Positions 63,085 to 64,000 of a stretch of DNA of 64,000 nt are shown here, piece after piece. The stretch comes from Phoronis australis (lineage: Eukaryota > Phoronida > Phoronidae). The first letter of the stretch is position 1. Each line of letters starts with the position of its first letter. Under the pieces are notes generated by a model, which was not told the origin of the DNA, made no database searches, and saw only the letters and a list, made by a program, of their open reading frames with translations. The stretch is taken from NCBI GenBank assembly GCA_002633005.1, contig NMRA01000567.1, forward strand, positions 128,954 through 192,953, written 5' to 3'. The position numbers were made by a program, and so were the translations under genes.

Positions 63085-64000
63085 GGTACGTTCCATGCCT
63101 TTGAAAGCTGCATGCTTGAGTATCAACAGCGCCTATACAAGGGTATCACCGACAGAAGGCGATACATGTACGACAAAAGTTTACATCCTACAGTGTATAC
63201 GTCAGTCGTCAGCATTAATTTCCCTTCGCCTTACATCGTAGACCTATTTCAATTCCATGTCTTTGCATTGAAGTCATCCAGATTAACTTCGTCATTCTGT
63301 TGTCACTCTTGTCGTTAGTTACAGATGTTCTCTTTGTCGTCAAATTACGTACGATGACATCCTTTTCCATGTCGTGGCGCAAAGGGGGGAAGTGGTTTTG
63401 ACCCCCCCCCACGCCCCCTTTGAATTTCTCTGTTTGCCCAATTGTCTGTAATTTTCATGGAATAAGGGTTACACATAGCCACTCATCCGTCGTCAAGACT
63501 CCTAAGACTAGTGCAAACCTTTACGGCGCGCAGTTGCGTTTTGCGACGAAGGCTTGCATAAATTGCCGAAATTTTAAGAATTGCACTCTGAGTTTGTGCA
63601 ATTGCGACAGTTTGTAGTCTGATTCATCTTTGATTCAAAAAGCACCTTTTATTTGCTCAAGTGCTTCGTAAAAAGAGGTCTGTACATAATTTCAGATGTA
63701 TATGCAACTTCACACATACACGAAAGAGGTATAATTATGAATATGTACGGTTTCAGCATAAATTATATAACGGTTATGGAAGAGAATTTCCTCCAGTAAA
63801 TAGTTATTTTGTAAAACAATCTACCAGTGAAGCTCCATGTGTATGTAGCCCTGTCTACATACTCCCATACGTCGTACACGACTTGTAGCAACTTAATATA
63901 CACGACAATCTAAGTATTTAATCAGTGGTTCTAAAGTCGCATGCGACTAAGTTCTTGGTCGAACGAATGTCGGAGTAAAATCGGACGTCCTGTTTTTCAA

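Larger units (their letters stand above)
58226..64000 (+). other. K2P intron, downstream part, to window end
   Basis: I see no exon. It holds a 29-bp minisatellite, a CGTG/GT microsatellite, another CTAGTGGC block and the second 434-bp repeat, listed separately. The stretch 59,365-59,679 is open on both strands (about 86-91 codons) but matches nothing I know. A GYG-containing frame near 63,770 lacks a splice acceptor and the conserved residues after the filter. Confidence 0.55.

Noticed and set aside
63661-63888. Frame with NGYGREF as the second half of the K2P pore filter
   Set aside because: No acceptor before the Gly codon and the residues after it do not follow the conserved K2P pattern (G-N-x-x-P).

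Overview
The window is animal (metazoan) nuclear DNA. Genes are split into many small exons with GT/AG introns, there are AATAAA polyadenylation signals, and most of the sequence is intronic or intergenic and full of degenerate transposable-element debris. The encoded proteins (BIRC6, LRR1 and a two-pore-domain K+ channel) are conserved animal families. Protein divergence and the type of repeats suggest a marine invertebrate, perhaps a non-vertebrate deuterostome, but the species cannot be fixed from sequence alone. No bacterial genes, rRNA, tRNA or CRISPR were recognised.

Layout: (1) 1-19,930, plus strand: the 3' part of a BIRC6 (BRUCE/Apollon) gene. Eighteen exons join in one frame to 1,599 codons, ending with the ubiquitin-conjugating (UBC/E2) domain, a long acidic tail, the stop at 18,977-18,979 and a 3' UTR. 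The 5' part, including the BIR domain, lies upstream of the window. (2) 21,118-29,111, minus strand: a complete four-exon LRR1 gene (419 aa), the CUL2 ubiquitin-ligase substrate receptor, tail to tail with BIRC6. (3) 33,262-58,225, plus strand: the 5' part of one or two K2P (KCNK-family) potassium channel genes. Two homologous first exons (33,262-33,442 and 44,286-44,478) each encode an N-terminus, TM1 and the start of the cap. Both have the splice phase needed to join the only recognisable second exon (58,085-58,225), which stops inside the first pore signature. The remaining channel exons must lie beyond 64,000.

The non-coding space is rich in repeats. The most striking is a family of about 130-140-bp monomers with a conserved CTAGTGGC core (blocks near 3.4-4.7, 17.6-18.0, 22.1-23.4, 27.4-27.7, 56.3-57.1 and 60.5-61.6 kb); some copies match the CTCF core motif exactly. 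There are also several inverted-repeat DNA transposons (two with clear target-site duplications), Penelope-like retroelement fragments in inverted orientation, fold-back elements, perfect hairpins, several minisatellites and a pair of 434-bp direct repeats.

Functionally, BIRC6 (a giant E2/E3 hybrid) and LRR1 (a CRL2 receptor for replisome disassembly) both belong to the ubiquitin system but act in different pathways. Their adjacency may be chance. The K2P gene starts head to head with LRR1, separated from it by about 4.1 kb that contains a 2.4-kb transposon.
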